From: Gremmenia infestans
Lineage: Eukaryota; Ascomycota; Leotiomycetes; Helotiales; Hamatocanthoscyphaceae
Reading direction: 5' to 3'
NCBI GenBank assembly: GCA_032629725.1
Contig: JAFEVB010000037.1
Span: forward strand, 124,001-188,000
DNA: 64,000 nt
The notes beneath the pieces are model-generated. The model did not search any database. It saw nothing but the letters and a program-made list of their open reading frames with translations, and had not been told where the DNA came from. Below are positions 34,701-46,081 of the stretch, in pieces (the stretch's first letter is position 1; every line of letters begins with the position of its first letter). Made by a program: the position numbers and the translations under genes.

Positions 34701-37501
34701 TTACAGAATCAGCATTAAAGTTTGGGAAGATACCTCACGATATTTGAGAATTGCTCACCAGTCGCTTTCGTCGAAGACTCGTCTATTTTCGTAGCTGTAA
34801 GAACACCAGAGGCGCTGATTTGCCCGACTGCGTTAAACACAGCCTCTTTCGTAGACGTATCTTTAGCACTTGTAAGAATATCCAGCAGAGTCGAGACGTT
34901 CTCCTCAACAACGGCTTTGTCGACACTTTCGAGCCGGCCATAGTAGGAAGCTCGACTAAGGATATGGCCCAGCGAAAGGATTGACCCATGTACTCTGTTC
35001 GCATCGGCGCCCACTGCCGATGACCACGGCTTTATATCATCCCGCAGAGTTTCTATCGACTTCTGGATCGACTCGCCGCTAGCTGTTGGATGTGGAGCTA
35101 GCATGCCAAATGCTTGTGCTGCAATAAATCTTGTGGCTACATTGTTGGATCGAATTGCTTTGAAAAGTTCAACAGCTCGCCCAGAAAGACGACCAACAAC
35201 ATTGCTAGGTGAAATGGAAGCAATTTCGACGAAGCATTTGCCACATTCTCCAAAACCGTTCCCATCATTCCTTAACATACCTTCGAAGGCGGCTGTGAGG
35301 TAGGTATACAGCGCATCTTCATCCACAGATTTAACGTAGGCTTTGATGGCCTTTCGCGACTCTTTGTCGGTGCGAAAGAGAACGTCTAGCTGGCGCTCCC
35401 AATCTGCATCAATGCTGAATGGCACTTCGGACTTCTCCAATGCCCCTAGTAATAGCATTCTGCGACAGTAACTGACAGCAGCTGGGAAAGCATTGATTTT
35501 GGAACCAGAGAAATTGCCAAATACGGATACCGAATCGACATCCATGCCAGTTTTCATACTATTTGCGACAGTGGAGTTCTCGAGAAGACTTTGCGAGGTA
35601 AAAAATACCTTGACCATCTCGGCCCAAACCGGGATGGGACAATCCGAAGAAGTAGCAGAAGAGTTTAAGAGTCGATACCAATATGGATCCTATAAATATG
35701 GAGTTAGTATCTGCTAAGTCCCAGGATAGCTAAGATAACTTACAAGGCCTTTCTTACCCTCCTCGACCACATCACTACGCTCGTCTGTACGGCCGCCGAG
35801 CGCAAGTATATCTATCCATCGCCCTACAACGTCGTTGTAATCCAGGCATCGATTCGCCCAACGAACAGTGGAGAATCGAGCGCTTCTCACAATACCATCT
35901 TCACCTTCTTGCAAAGTCATGTACTTAAGCAGCAGCAAACGCAACTCGTACTTAAAGGTCGAGTCCAGCTGCACAGAAAAGACACCTAGTAAACTTGACA
36001 GAGCCCCCTCGATACTTACGAAGAGCGTTTCCGATGAACCTTCCTCTGTCAAGGATCTGAAAAGCCACTTAACAAGTGACAGCTCGTCGTTGAGAACAAT
36101 GGAAGGCGTGGTCTTGGCCAAAGAGCCCAGAGTCTCATAGGCGAGTGCTCGCAAGGCGGCAGCATCCTGAGACTTATCTTGGGGAATGGGCCAACCTTGA
36201 TCTTCAATGTAGCTTCGGAGGAACCCAACTAGTAGAGGAGCTACCTGCTCCAGATCACTAGCAGAGCCTACGCGTGATACCCAATTCATGTAATTGAACA
36301 GCGCATTTCTAAATTTTACAGTCTCAAGACCTTTTGCGGGAAGATTGGTGTTGTCATCTGGCTGAATTGCTTGCTGCACTATCTTCACAATCTGCCGAGG
36401 AAATGTTGTTGAAATGGCCGATTTACTGAGCAGAACAAGCAATCTAGTTTGAAGAGCCGGTTTCAGTGTGAAATAGATCTTCATAAGGTTCTCAATAGTC
36501 TCGGAATTTTCCAATGAGATAGTTGACCGTTTCAGCATGTCATCCCCTGCGCTGGAAATTCGAGAGTTGGTGTCTCCAGACGCAAACAAAGCTGGCTTGA
36601 ATCGCTCATCATCTGTAAAAGCGCCGCTAGCCAAGAATGCAAGGATTCCGATTTTGGTTTGTGTTAGATTCAGTCCTTCTTCGGTAGTTGGGTCCCATGT
36701 CTCTTGCTTTCCACTCAATGTCAAGAATTCATATTCTTGGATAGTGAGTCCAGGACAAGTTACCCCAGATTCTGTAGAGCGTACGACCGTGAAAAGGACA
36801 AGCTTCCCAAACCATGAAGCCACGAATTTTGCATCTTCAACATGCTCGTCGAGCCCAAGCTGTTGTCTCAGCTCTGTGTCTTCTTTGCTTCCACGCAGCG
36901 GTATACGAAGACGTGGTAGCAGGCGGAGGAATAAATTGAAGAGTGTTGCACAGGTCTGTTTGCCAGCATCCTTGGCAAGTCCATGCAATATGGTTGGCAG
37001 GAGGTCCATTTGCTCCTGCACTGTCGTTAGCGACTTCGTGGCCCAGAGAAAGCATCTCTTTCGACTGCCTTACTTTTGAAGATAATTTTCCCACACTCTG
37101 CTGTATGAAAAGAAGGTCAAAGTGTCGTATCATAGTAGAATCCGGGTTCTCCTTGTATTGCTTCAGGAGGGTCGCGACGGGGAGGACAATGCCCCTAGTA
37201 AGAAGTCAGCCAACCAGTCAACATACAGATTTAACAATATCTCAACGTACTGGTTGCCAGCAAGCCGAATCTTGACGTGGCTACATATTGATATCACCTC
37301 CAAAAGAGTCAGAATCCTGTGGGGTCACGTGTTGGTGAGGATAGGTACCTTGTTGCGCACGTCAACAGAGGAGGATGTCAACTTCAGCAGCAGAGGCGGC
37401 AAGTACGTCTTCAGGAGACCTTCAAGTTTGTCGTCTTGGGCAAGTGCTATGCGCATTTCCACTTTGCCACAAAGTTCGAGCTCTCTGGCCTCGGCGGACA
37501 T
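31722..37501 (-). CDS. ECM29: Proteasome adaptor/scaffold protein ECM29
   Basis: An 1831-aa HEAT-repeat protein of the Ecm29 family, which binds and checks 26S proteasomes by linking core and regulatory particles. The N-terminus (MSAEARELELCGKVEMRIAL) and the EGLLKTYLPPLLLKL segment match the family. Long alpha-helical repeats run to the C-terminus (VLDRVLKAFEEQ). Five introns: 37298-37348, 37195-37250, 37016-37073, 35690-35743 and 34694-34758. The last was placed at donor GTGAGC because it joins KATG to LIDSLTAEAKKG in frame; the GTGAGG donor 20 bases downstream gives the wrong phase. Exons of 153, 47, 121, 1272, 931 and 2972 nt close in frame, and length fits fungal homologues. Confidence 0.95.
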
Positions 37502-38151
37502 CTTGACAGGGTTGATATTGAATTTCGTTGTAAAGGCAGAAAATTCATTACGTTTTGGTGTTTCTGGAGGAGAGCAAACGGGAATTTTATGGTGAGAGCA
37601 AACTGGCAGCAGAATTAAACATCGTTAGCAGGCAATGAGTGTATTACGACTTGTTCCGATTCGTGTTCGTTGTTTGCCTGTTGACTTCGCAATAAGGTAA
37701 TGGCCACTGCAAGGCTAGCTCATACCACGTGATTATTCACACGTAATCAGGACAAAGACTATTATGGCACGCTCGGAATGGCAATATTGGGGGTTTCAAT
37801 TCAAGACTCTTATGGCTCTCACTTCACAGTGTTGGATATTTTGGGGCTCTTATACACTCAGGGCAATTCGGGGTTAATAGATAGGCAGACTAAGACGTCT
37901 CCGCCTGTAACCTATTGCCACCTGAAATCTCATATGTGCAAGTAACCTAAGTGATTGCATCTTGATCGACCAGTAAGGCTGCTATGCAAATACACTCTGC
38001 ATTCAGAGCAATGCTCATCATTGTTCTCGGGTATTTACAGACTTCCAGTCAATCCAGTCCACCAACAGGGATCCCTAATCCATGACCACGAAAACTCCCC
38101 AGCCCGAGAAATCCATAAAAAACAATTGTCATATTTCTACCTTATCTCATC
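37502..38151. promoter_or_regulatory. 650-bp region: ECM29 promoter and kinase-gene terminator
   Basis: It lies between the end of the minus-strand kinase gene and the start of ECM29, both on the minus strand. No coding frame or repeat of note is present. The part nearest 37502 should be the ECM29 promoter. Confidence 0.5.
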
Positions 38152-40416
38152 TCATCGTCGATCATCATTATCGTCATCGGCAGGCTCAACACGCACTAAT
38201 ATCTCCTCCAGCAGCCCTTCCAGGAAGACGTCCACACCATTGTCCATGCCAACCGGCTCCTGCTTGTCCCAATGATCAATTTCTTTGCAGACGTGAGCTA
38301 ATTTATAAACTAGTTTTCTTAGTTTTTCATGTGCTGCTTGTGCTCGCTGTTGCTTTGGGGTAGTTCCGGTTCGCCCAAACGCCTGCTGGAGACGTATCTG
38401 GCGGCGTTTCAGCGCTTCCTCGAGAGCTGGAAAAATAACATCGTTGAGGGCATCAAGTTCACCAGTCGGGCTAGCGGGAGTTGGAGAGGGCATAGTCGTC
38501 GGTGTTCGGGAGGATTCAGAGGAGAGGCTTTCTCGCGAAGGTGTGCTTTCACGAAGTTTGGAAGGAAGAGCGGGAAGTGGTTGCTGGGCAAGCTGACGGG
38601 GGTTTACGTTCTGGGAAGTGAGAGGCTGCGTCATGGGGGGCATTTGTTGCTTTGCTGGTACAGTTGGCTGGTTCGTAACTTTCTGTAGGGGTTGGCCTCG
38701 AAACGGCGGGATTTCAGGTAACATTATAGGCCCAAGTTTTGGTAAGGGTTGTTGGGCTGAAGGTCGTGGAGTAGCTGCAGTGGTTTCGGGATCTTGGGCT
38801 TGAATGGCCGGCGGGGCAAATTGTGACCTCGCCGGCTGAGGGGAAGGAGTTGCTCCAATGTTCAAGAATCCCATATCTCTTTGCAGTTGTTCCTGTAAGC
38901 TTCTATCGTAATCTGGAGATTCCGTCACTTGTTGGGGAAGATATTGGTGTTGAGGTGTTCTTGGTGTTTGGGGCCCTGCCGCTGGATGCTTTTCTGGGGA
39001 AGGTGGCAGTGGGACTTTTGAAGGCGATTGAGGTGGCATGTTTGGAACAGGTCGACGTTGCGGTGATGACTGTCTCGGCTGGCTGGTTATAGGGGAGTTC
39101 AATCCTTTGACTGTATCTGCACTGGAGACATATCCCGAGTCCTTCATTTTCGTTGGTGATAAACTGTGTGGTCGTTCGGCATAATCATCCTCAATTCCAG
39201 AGGATCTTGAAGATCTCGCATTCGTTGCGGACTCCCCCATCGTATTCAACCCGGATCGGCCTGCTCCTCTACCTCCAACAGGTCGTACGGTCCCAAAATC
39301 CCACAGATCATCGTTTATAGGTGCTGTCCGCGGTAGTTCATCTCGCCCATCATCTGAATCATCATCTCCATCGTTTTTATGGTGCACTGCCCATCTTTCG
39401 TGCCGCTCGATCAGCTCTGTAAGGTAGGAGGTCTTCTTGGCCTTTCGAACGAATAGATGCTTCAATAACTCCCGAGCAGAAGGTCGCTTCCTAGGGTCTT
39501 TCTGTAAACATAACTCGACAAATTCTTTAAATGCCCTGGAAAAATTGCCTTCGAGTTCTGGCGGAGGATTCTTGGGTATTAAAAATAGAACTTTCATAGG
39601 ATGAATGTCAGAGTAAGGTGGTTCTCCGTTGGCCAGTTCCAGGGCTGTGATGCCCAATGACCAGATATCCGCTTTGTGGTCATAGCCAGATTGCTTGATG
39701 ACTTCAGGAGCCATCCAGAATGGTGTGCCAACAAAAGTGTTCTTTTTCGTCATTGTAGCTGAAAGTTGTCCCGAAACACCAAAATCTGCCAGCTTGACTT
39801 GACCGTTGGCTCCCAACAAAACGTTTGCAGCTGGCGGCAGGGTTAGCCAGCTCACGTACCTCTAAGGCATAGATTTACCCTACCTTTGATATCCCTGTGA
39901 AGTTTTTTGTCACCATGCAGGTAATCTAGACCAAGTAGTAGTTCTCGGATAATGATCGAAATATACTCCTCATTGATGAGCCCTGGCTTCATCAGATCCC
40001 CGCAACTCCCGCCAGAACAGAATTCCATAACGATCCAAAGGTCGGAGCCCTTCAAGTATGATCCGTGGTACTGTGTAACATATGGAGAGTGGAGTTCGGA
40101 CAGAATGGAGATCTCTTGTATGATATCTTCCACCTCATCTTCCGCATTTTCGACGTCGATTACTTTGATAGCGACAGCTTGCCCGGTACGTTTATCTACT
40201 CTGCTACTGTGTTAGCGACAGTTTGGTACCATCTACGGAATTGGGAGACGAGAAATTACCCTTTGTAGACCTTTCCAAAGCTGCCACCACCTAGATCAGG
40301 TCAGCACTGGGGTACGAAGATAGGTGATCCTCTCACAGCATACCTATGCAATTCTGCTTGGTATACAGCGTCTCCGGATCTACCACGCCGCCCATAATAC
40401 CACCTCCGCTTGACAT
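38152..40416 (-). CDS. Ste20-family (GCK type) serine/threonine kinase, Nak1/MST3-like
   Basis: A 699-aa protein kinase. The kinase domain fills about residues 17-270: glycine loop GGGSFGKV, VAIK with Lys47, HRDIKAANVLL with Asp138, LADFGVSGQ with Asp156, and the activation segment TFVGTPFWMAPEVI. Sequence around the domain is closest to GCK-III/Nak1-type kinases, which act in morphogenesis and septation pathways in fungi. The C-terminal half is a long Pro/Ser/Gln-rich linker, then a helical tail (ELDALNDVIFPALEEALKRR) likely used for partner binding. Introns: 39831-39883, 40201-40259 and 40291-40343. Exons of 73, 31, 317 and 1679 nt close in frame. Which paralogue it is (POD-6, MST-1, SID-1 or KIN3 type) cannot be settled here. 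Confidence 0.93.
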
Positions 40417-41428
40417 CTTGCCAGACTGTGTCCTACCAATCAAGTTGTATGAGGTGATAAGGCAAAAACCTCATGTGCCTGGTGCAGTCGGTCCGCTGAA
40501 GGTTGTCAAGAACTCCGGGCAGATTTACCGCAGAGGCTGCTCCTCGAGTTTGCAGAAAGATACGCAGCAAGAAGATGTGTTTCAAACTGGAGTCGAGATG
40601 TTCGGTTAGAAGCTGAGGGCAAGAATTGCGGCAGGTCGTTTAACGTGGTGATCGCGGGGTATAAAAGCGTATGGTATCGATAAATGAGGGTGAATTGGAC
40701 CAGAAATCAGAAATTTCTAGTTCTTACCAAGGGCTGGAGCTGCTAAATATCCTTTCACGGTCCAGGCAAAGCGAAAGGGAGGGCATCCCAGCCTGGAATG
40801 AACGAGACGACCGTCGTTGCTCAGGTCTGGAATGCAGGAACGACCCGGCGGCTTCCTTGTTTCATGAATATCCGGGGAAGTGGGCGCGACTGGTCTACAG
40901 AGTGAAGGGATTAAGGTTGAGAATAAACAGCATTTAGGGGGTCTGTCAAAATAAGACAAGCATATGCTTTCGTTGGATTGCGATGTTTTATGCTTTGCTT
41001 TTTCTAGGAGAATTACAGACGCGATGTGTTGTTGTGATTTTATGATGCTTATCCACGTCCAATCATTCCTATTCGCCCAGTGAGTGTTGATTTCAGGGGT
41101 CAGTGAGTAAACAGCCGTCCACCTCACGCAAATGGATTCCATTTGTTCACATGCGATCCAGCTACAAGGTCATATCAAGGTGCCATTAAATGTCAGGCAT
41201 TTCATCATTCATTCTATACTCATGTTCATGCTCAATAATGCCACGGCAGGAGTGCCTTCTAATGCAGTGAGGGACGCCAAAGCCAAGGCTAGAGGAAATG
41301 GAGGCACAACATGCCAGTCATAAATGCCATGATGCCGCCGCGGGTACGGCCATTTACCTTTACGGAACAAAGGATAATGTCTATCAACCGGTGGGACATT
41401 CTCACTTCAAACCCCTTTCTCCCTCTCT
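40417..41428. other. 1.0-kb intergenic region: kinase promoter and UBX-gene terminator
   Basis: No supportable gene. Small frames on both strands lack domains. The kinase and UBX genes are both on the minus strand, so the stretch next to 40417 should hold the kinase promoter. Confidence 0.5.
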
Positions 41429-43124
41429 CTAATCCTCCAGGAACTCCACCATGACAGTGCCATTCTTCAGACCTGCATCCTCAATTGTTTCCTCCAGATA
41501 ATCTCCCAGATCCTTGCCCATACCTGTCAAGTCAAACGGAACCCCTTCCTTACCCTCCAAAGGATCTGCCTTTAGCCATTCGAAGATCCGTAGAACTGGA
41601 TCGTCCACCCGGAATCTTCGTACAATTCGTCCCGTAGAATGCCTAAACTGGACCCGAGTCACGTCGGGTCCCGGCGCAGGCTCGACGTGAGGATTGTTGG
41701 AGGATATTCGTGAGTATGTGGACGGTTCTGATGTTTCCTCCTCAGGATGACCATTCGAGGGTCCAGCAGCTTTTTCCTCGGTGCCATTATCAACCTCCTT
41801 TCCTTTGCCCTTACTCGCATCCCCAAAGCTCTTCGTGAGATCATCTGGGTCATGTTCTTTCGGACCAGCTGAAGCTGTATTTGCAAGACTGTTCTGTAAG
41901 GCAAGGTCGAGCATTTCCTCTTCTGTAAGCCGATCGACATCGATGGATTTAGGCTTTTCGGGTTTCCGCTTGGCCACAGGATTCTTCTTTGTGACATCAA
42001 GACTATAGCGATCTAAAAACTCCACTAGTTGCATAAGGAAGTCCCCAGCATTAGGTACTGGTGGTCCGGACCATACCTTCATCTGCTCTCCGGTACGTGG
42101 GTCGACAATGGCGATATGTGGGTATGCAGCGTCACTATCTTTCGAGAGGAAATAGTATTGAATGTATTGGCTTCCTCGCGGATCGTCTTTTGAATACTGC
42201 ATAAAGATGAAGTTTTCCTTGACCACCTCCTTGATGCCATCATGTTTCCATATGTCACGGTTCAATTGTTGGCAGTCGAATATGGAAGGATCCTGAACGT
42301 TGACCAGTATCCACTTTGCATCTTCCTTTCCTTTATCACGAGCATCATCCCAAGCCATTTGGTTCATAAGCTCGAACGGGGGTCTAAAGAGTTCCGCCAG
42401 CAGCGCAGCTTTGCTTGATGTTTCAGAACCACCACCAGTAGCTTCAGCAAGACCTTGACGACGTGTAGTAGCATCAGCAGATTCATCCCAGATAGATGGG
42501 ACTGGTCTCTGGTTGAAAACGCCTGGTCGTCCTACGAAAGTCAGTATTTGCAGAGGGATTTCATTTTATGAACATATACGTACCTGGCGCTCGAGCCAGA
42601 CGATTCCTCATCTGCTGTTCGACTACTGATTGCATATCGTCTGCGCCCCAACCTCCGCCACCATGTCCTCCAACGAGTGTTTCTGTCGTACGCCCAATAG
42701 GTGCCCTAACACCATCTGCACCAAAGCCGCCAGACGCATCACCTCCACCATAAAACTCTTCTTGCATTCTCCTAGCAATCGCTTCGTCATCTTCGTAGTC
42801 CGCTGCTCGACCTGTAGCTGCGGCGGATGTGGCTTGCTCCCCATCGTCAAGATCTATCATGTCTTCATCGTCGTCATCTAAATGCACAACTCCCTTAGAG
42901 TCTTCTCTTCCGGCACTGGCAGCTCGAGGTTGTGGTCGCGTAGAAGATGGTATAGATGGTGCAGATGGCTGGGTGCTCTGGCCTAGGCCGGAGGCAAGAT
43001 CGGGAGAGTCGAAGTAGAGTTGGATGGCTTGTTCACTGTTGTTGTCGGTCATCTCTAAATACCTCCTCGCAACGTCTGGGGTCGCCCCCGTGAAGGCCAC
43101 GAATGTACCGATAATATCGTCCAT
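41429..43124 (-). CDS. UBA-UAS-UBX domain protein, Cdc48/p97 adaptor (Ubx5/UBXN7 type)
   Basis: A 547-aa ubiquitin-pathway adaptor. Domains in order: N-terminal UBA-like helices (MDDIIGTFVAFTGATPDVAR), an acidic linker, a thioredoxin-like UAS domain (KWILVNVQDPSIFDCQQLNR to LVEFLDRY), a ubiquitin-interacting-motif-like helix (LTEEEMLDLALQNSLA), and a C-terminal UBX domain (VTRVQFRHSTGRIVRRF to NGTVMVEFLED). In the known family, UBA and UIM bind ubiquitin and UBX binds Cdc48. One intron, 42532-42583, joins LARAPG to RPGVFNQRP. Exons of 541 and 1103 nt close in frame. The chosen start is the ATG at MDDII; an upstream in-frame ATG would add 29 residues without family support. Confidence 0.95.
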
Positions 43125-44314
43125 GGTGCCTGCAATTTGCTGTGTGGATTTTGCCAATAAGAGTATGGGGTGCCCAAGGGTACGCAGATATAGGTTTGTG
43201 GGGTTCTTCACAGGGCGTGGACGGTCATCGGAGAATGTGCCACTAGGAGTGGGTGAATCAAAAGTCGGATGCAGTTATTAGCAACGGCGCGGGCGTGTCA
43301 GGATGCGTAGTGGTCAGAAGGGTTCATGTAGAGGGAGGGTATTTGGGCGCGGTGACGTTTCGGGCGGCAACCTTGGCGGTTGATAAGATCCCCCTAAAAT
43401 CGTGCAGGGACGAGGCTGAACACGAGGCTGTATCCATCAGGTGCCCACCTACCGCCAGGGTACTAAATGAAAACTACAACTTTCTATAACCCACCCTTAT
43501 AGCCTCAAGTTCTCAATACTTACTACCTATATTCGCCTTCCCCGAGTTTGTTTGCTATATACTGCAAATGTATAGACTTCTAGATAATACGGTAAATCTT
43601 CTTTCACGAATATGTACTTGAAAAAACTAAATGACCTTTCAGAAAAGAGCATCTTTCACTGCAGAACATGGCGTCGAAATGATCCTCGTAGGAACCGTTG
43701 CCCTAGTATTCGTTACACTAGGATTTTTTGCAATAGGATATAATGCTGCTCTGGATGATTCAGGCAAGCAATCTGCTAGGGCACTGGGACTTCACCCTCG
43801 CAAGATACATTACTTCGAGAGTCACTTGCAATACAGTTATCTAGCCGCTAGGGTTTGTATTTTAGATCTGGAAGAATATTCTGGTGGGGGATCAGAAGCA
43901 CAGAGATGGATCGTCGAAAGATTTCAGCTATCCCTGTCGGATGCAAATGTCAGAGCCATTAATCATTCTCGGGGGTTGAGATTAAGTATATTGTATTGAC
44001 CGAGACAATAAGTTACATTTGTTGCAATAAGGAAGATATTTCAAGTCACCTTTATTTGTCTTGTACATAGATGTTCTATCCTGACCTGAATACCTAGGTA
44101 AGATCTTACTTAGCTCGCTTGGTAGAGGGGTCAAAATACTCAGTTAGGGTCATTCAGCAGCCAATCAAAAGAGGGCTTGGCTTACCTTATAGTACCCCTG
44201 TCGTCCTTCCAGGAACCAAGACTCTTTTGATGCAAGTGCAAGCTCACCCCAGAGCCAAAACGCCTCCGTAATCCGCCCTTGACAGTCGCAATACAAAGCT
44301 CAACGTCCTCCAAC
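43125..44314. other. 1.2-kb divergent interval between the UBX and THOC5-like genes
   Basis: It holds the UBX promoter and the THOC5-like promoter. It contains one possible small membrane-protein frame (43631-43999, listed separately) and a TACCTAGGTA palindrome at 44091-44100. Nothing else is recognised. Confidence 0.5.
43631..43999 (+). CDS. Possible small single-pass membrane protein, hypothetical
   Basis: A 122-codon frame with one strong hydrophobic segment near the N-terminus (MILVGTVALVFVTLGFFAIG, about residues 17-36), preceded by a short polar stretch. No family is recognised, and the C-terminal half looks unstructured or non-coding. It sits alone between the divergent UBX and THOC5-like genes. 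It may be a real small protein, one exon of a longer gene, or chance. Confidence 0.28.
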   Translation: MTFQKRASFTAEHGVEMILVGTVALVFVTLGFFAIGYNAALDDSGKQSARALGLHPRKIHYFESHLQYSYLAARVCILDLEEYSGGGSEAQRWIVERFQLSLSDANVRAINHSRGLRLSILY

Positions 44315-45047
44315 ATGACCGTCGACGATACAGTCACCGATCCCTCTCTAAAAATGACTCTCGAAATCTCCAAGCAAACCTGCGATCATGCAATTGCGCT
44401 CTTGGATCTGGCCTCCAGCCACCCCCCAACATCCCCCGTCTCTTCCGATTTCCAGCTCCAGATCTCGAAACAGCAGAAGCTACTCATCACATATCTGGCT
44501 CAATTACGAGGGCTTCACCGCGACGCGCACGTTGGTGCAAGACATACAAAGGCTCAGACAGCTGAAGCGCGTCAAGAGATCGACAGGCTCCATTTGGCAC
44601 TACAGAACCTATACTATGAGGAGAGGCATTTGCAGGGAGAGATTGTGGCTTGCGAGTCATACGAGTAGGTCAAGTCTGCTGAGAAAGGCCGAACACCACG
44701 GCTAACGGTTTTCGCAGTCACAAATACCAGCAATTACCTCTGATTCCAGTAGACCAATTCTTGGCAGATCATCCAGAACACGCAGGTGCAGATGAAGTTG
44801 CTTTGACGATTGCCCGGATCGACCATGAACATGCCGAGCGATTGGCACTTGAAGAACAGAGACAAGCATTGCTGAAGAAGAAGCAAGGGCTTATTGCGGA
44901 CAATAAGAAGAGGAAAGAAGACCTCGCAAATCTAGATAAGGACTTGGAGAAGTTCATTGATGTGCGTTACAATATACTACTATCAATCGTGAGCATGACT
45001 GACTTAGCCAGGCCGCCAAACCCATTCAGAAGACCTTTGAACGTTGA
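44315..45047 (+). CDS. THOC5-family subunit of the THO mRNA-export complex
   Basis: A 209-aa, mostly coiled-coil protein resembling the N-terminal region of THOC5 (Fmip1). THO/TREX couples transcription to mRNA export in the nucleus. Supporting segments are LHLALQNLYYEERHLQGEI, then HKYQQLPLIPVDQFLADHPE, then helices ending LEKFIDAAKPIQKTFER. Introns: 44665-44717 and 44962-45011. The second acceptor was chosen because it restores AAKPIQKTFER and a stop; the earlier TAG would enter a different frame. Exons of 350, 244 and 36 nt close in frame. The short length agrees with reduced fungal THOC5-like proteins. The start is the ATG 12 codons into the longest frame, because that frame begins only with a TTG. 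Confidence 0.86.
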
Positions 45048-46081
45048 TAAAATATCGAACAGCAAATACCTAACTACGTACACCTGCTTCGTCCTATCAA
45101 GCTATGATGATCTACGGGGTATTCTCTGCTTTAATGCAGCCCTAGCTGGTAGCTTGTGGCAAACATGCCCTCCATCAGTGTCGGAATAGGCTGGATCTCT
45201 TGCTTCACTCTATGGAGCTTCATCCAAGGATCGCTTCGTTCGTCCATCTGCAGTGCAGCATGCTATCTCGGAAAGCCCAGTAGATGGCAAGATTCGAATA
45301 AGATAGCATCAAGATTTATAGACCCGGTTCGAGCCAAATCGAAAATCCGCGTTCTCGTTTCAATTTTCTTATGGGCTTCCACAAAAACGCAGCTCCCGAA
45401 ACTCCTCAATTCTCTTCTCACTGAATCGATTTGAGAAGTTTCTCGGTTATTACACCGGTCCCAAGCTTGTGAGACAATGACAGCTTCAAACTTCAACTTG
45501 AAGTGTCTCTCGTTCTATTATATACTACAAGTCAACCAGATACAAACCCAGTAGGCACCTGTTGCAATAGAAGCAACTCATTCAGCAAAATTGTTTAATC
45601 GTTGCAAAGTTCATCTGTGGTTCTGATATAAGCTTCCTTCTCGTGGCATGTACAGTAGGTTGTCAGAGTGTGTTTGCTGCGGAATAAGGCTGTGAGATTT
45701 CTATTTTGTCTGAGCTGTCACGAACTGAAACCCGTGTCTCTGAAAACATTATGACAACATATATCCACAGGACTGAACCAAAGTAGCGTCTATGGTCCCA
45801 CTTGAGAACAAGATGCATGTTCTTTCAAATCTAAATCTGGTAGATGGCGTAGTCTAGGCCTGCTTGACCTCAACGCCGAGCAACCACATATAGGGACTCA
45901 CTGCGGAAGCAGCCCGACTGTCGCACAATACTAGGATTGCCTTTTGGACAATTAGAGGCATTCTTAAATCAGAGGTGATGCCCTTTTCGTTTGCAGGAAA
46001 TGCAATGTCGTCAACTGTGGTGAGTGACAACCTATTTTTTGGGCCCTCGTTTTCCTCGCTATAGTAGCAGCTTTCAACATA
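45048..46081. other. 1.0-kb intergenic region
   Basis: Between the THOC5-like gene and the cupredoxin-domain gene, both on the plus strand. Small frames show no domains. One TACAGTA lies at 45651-45657. The region should hold the promoter of the downstream gene. Confidence 0.5.

Noticed and set aside
34694..34738. ECM29 intron starting at GTGAGG (34738)
   Set aside because: Leads to a stop; donor GTGAGC at 34758 closes the frame and joins TGLIDSLTAEAKK.
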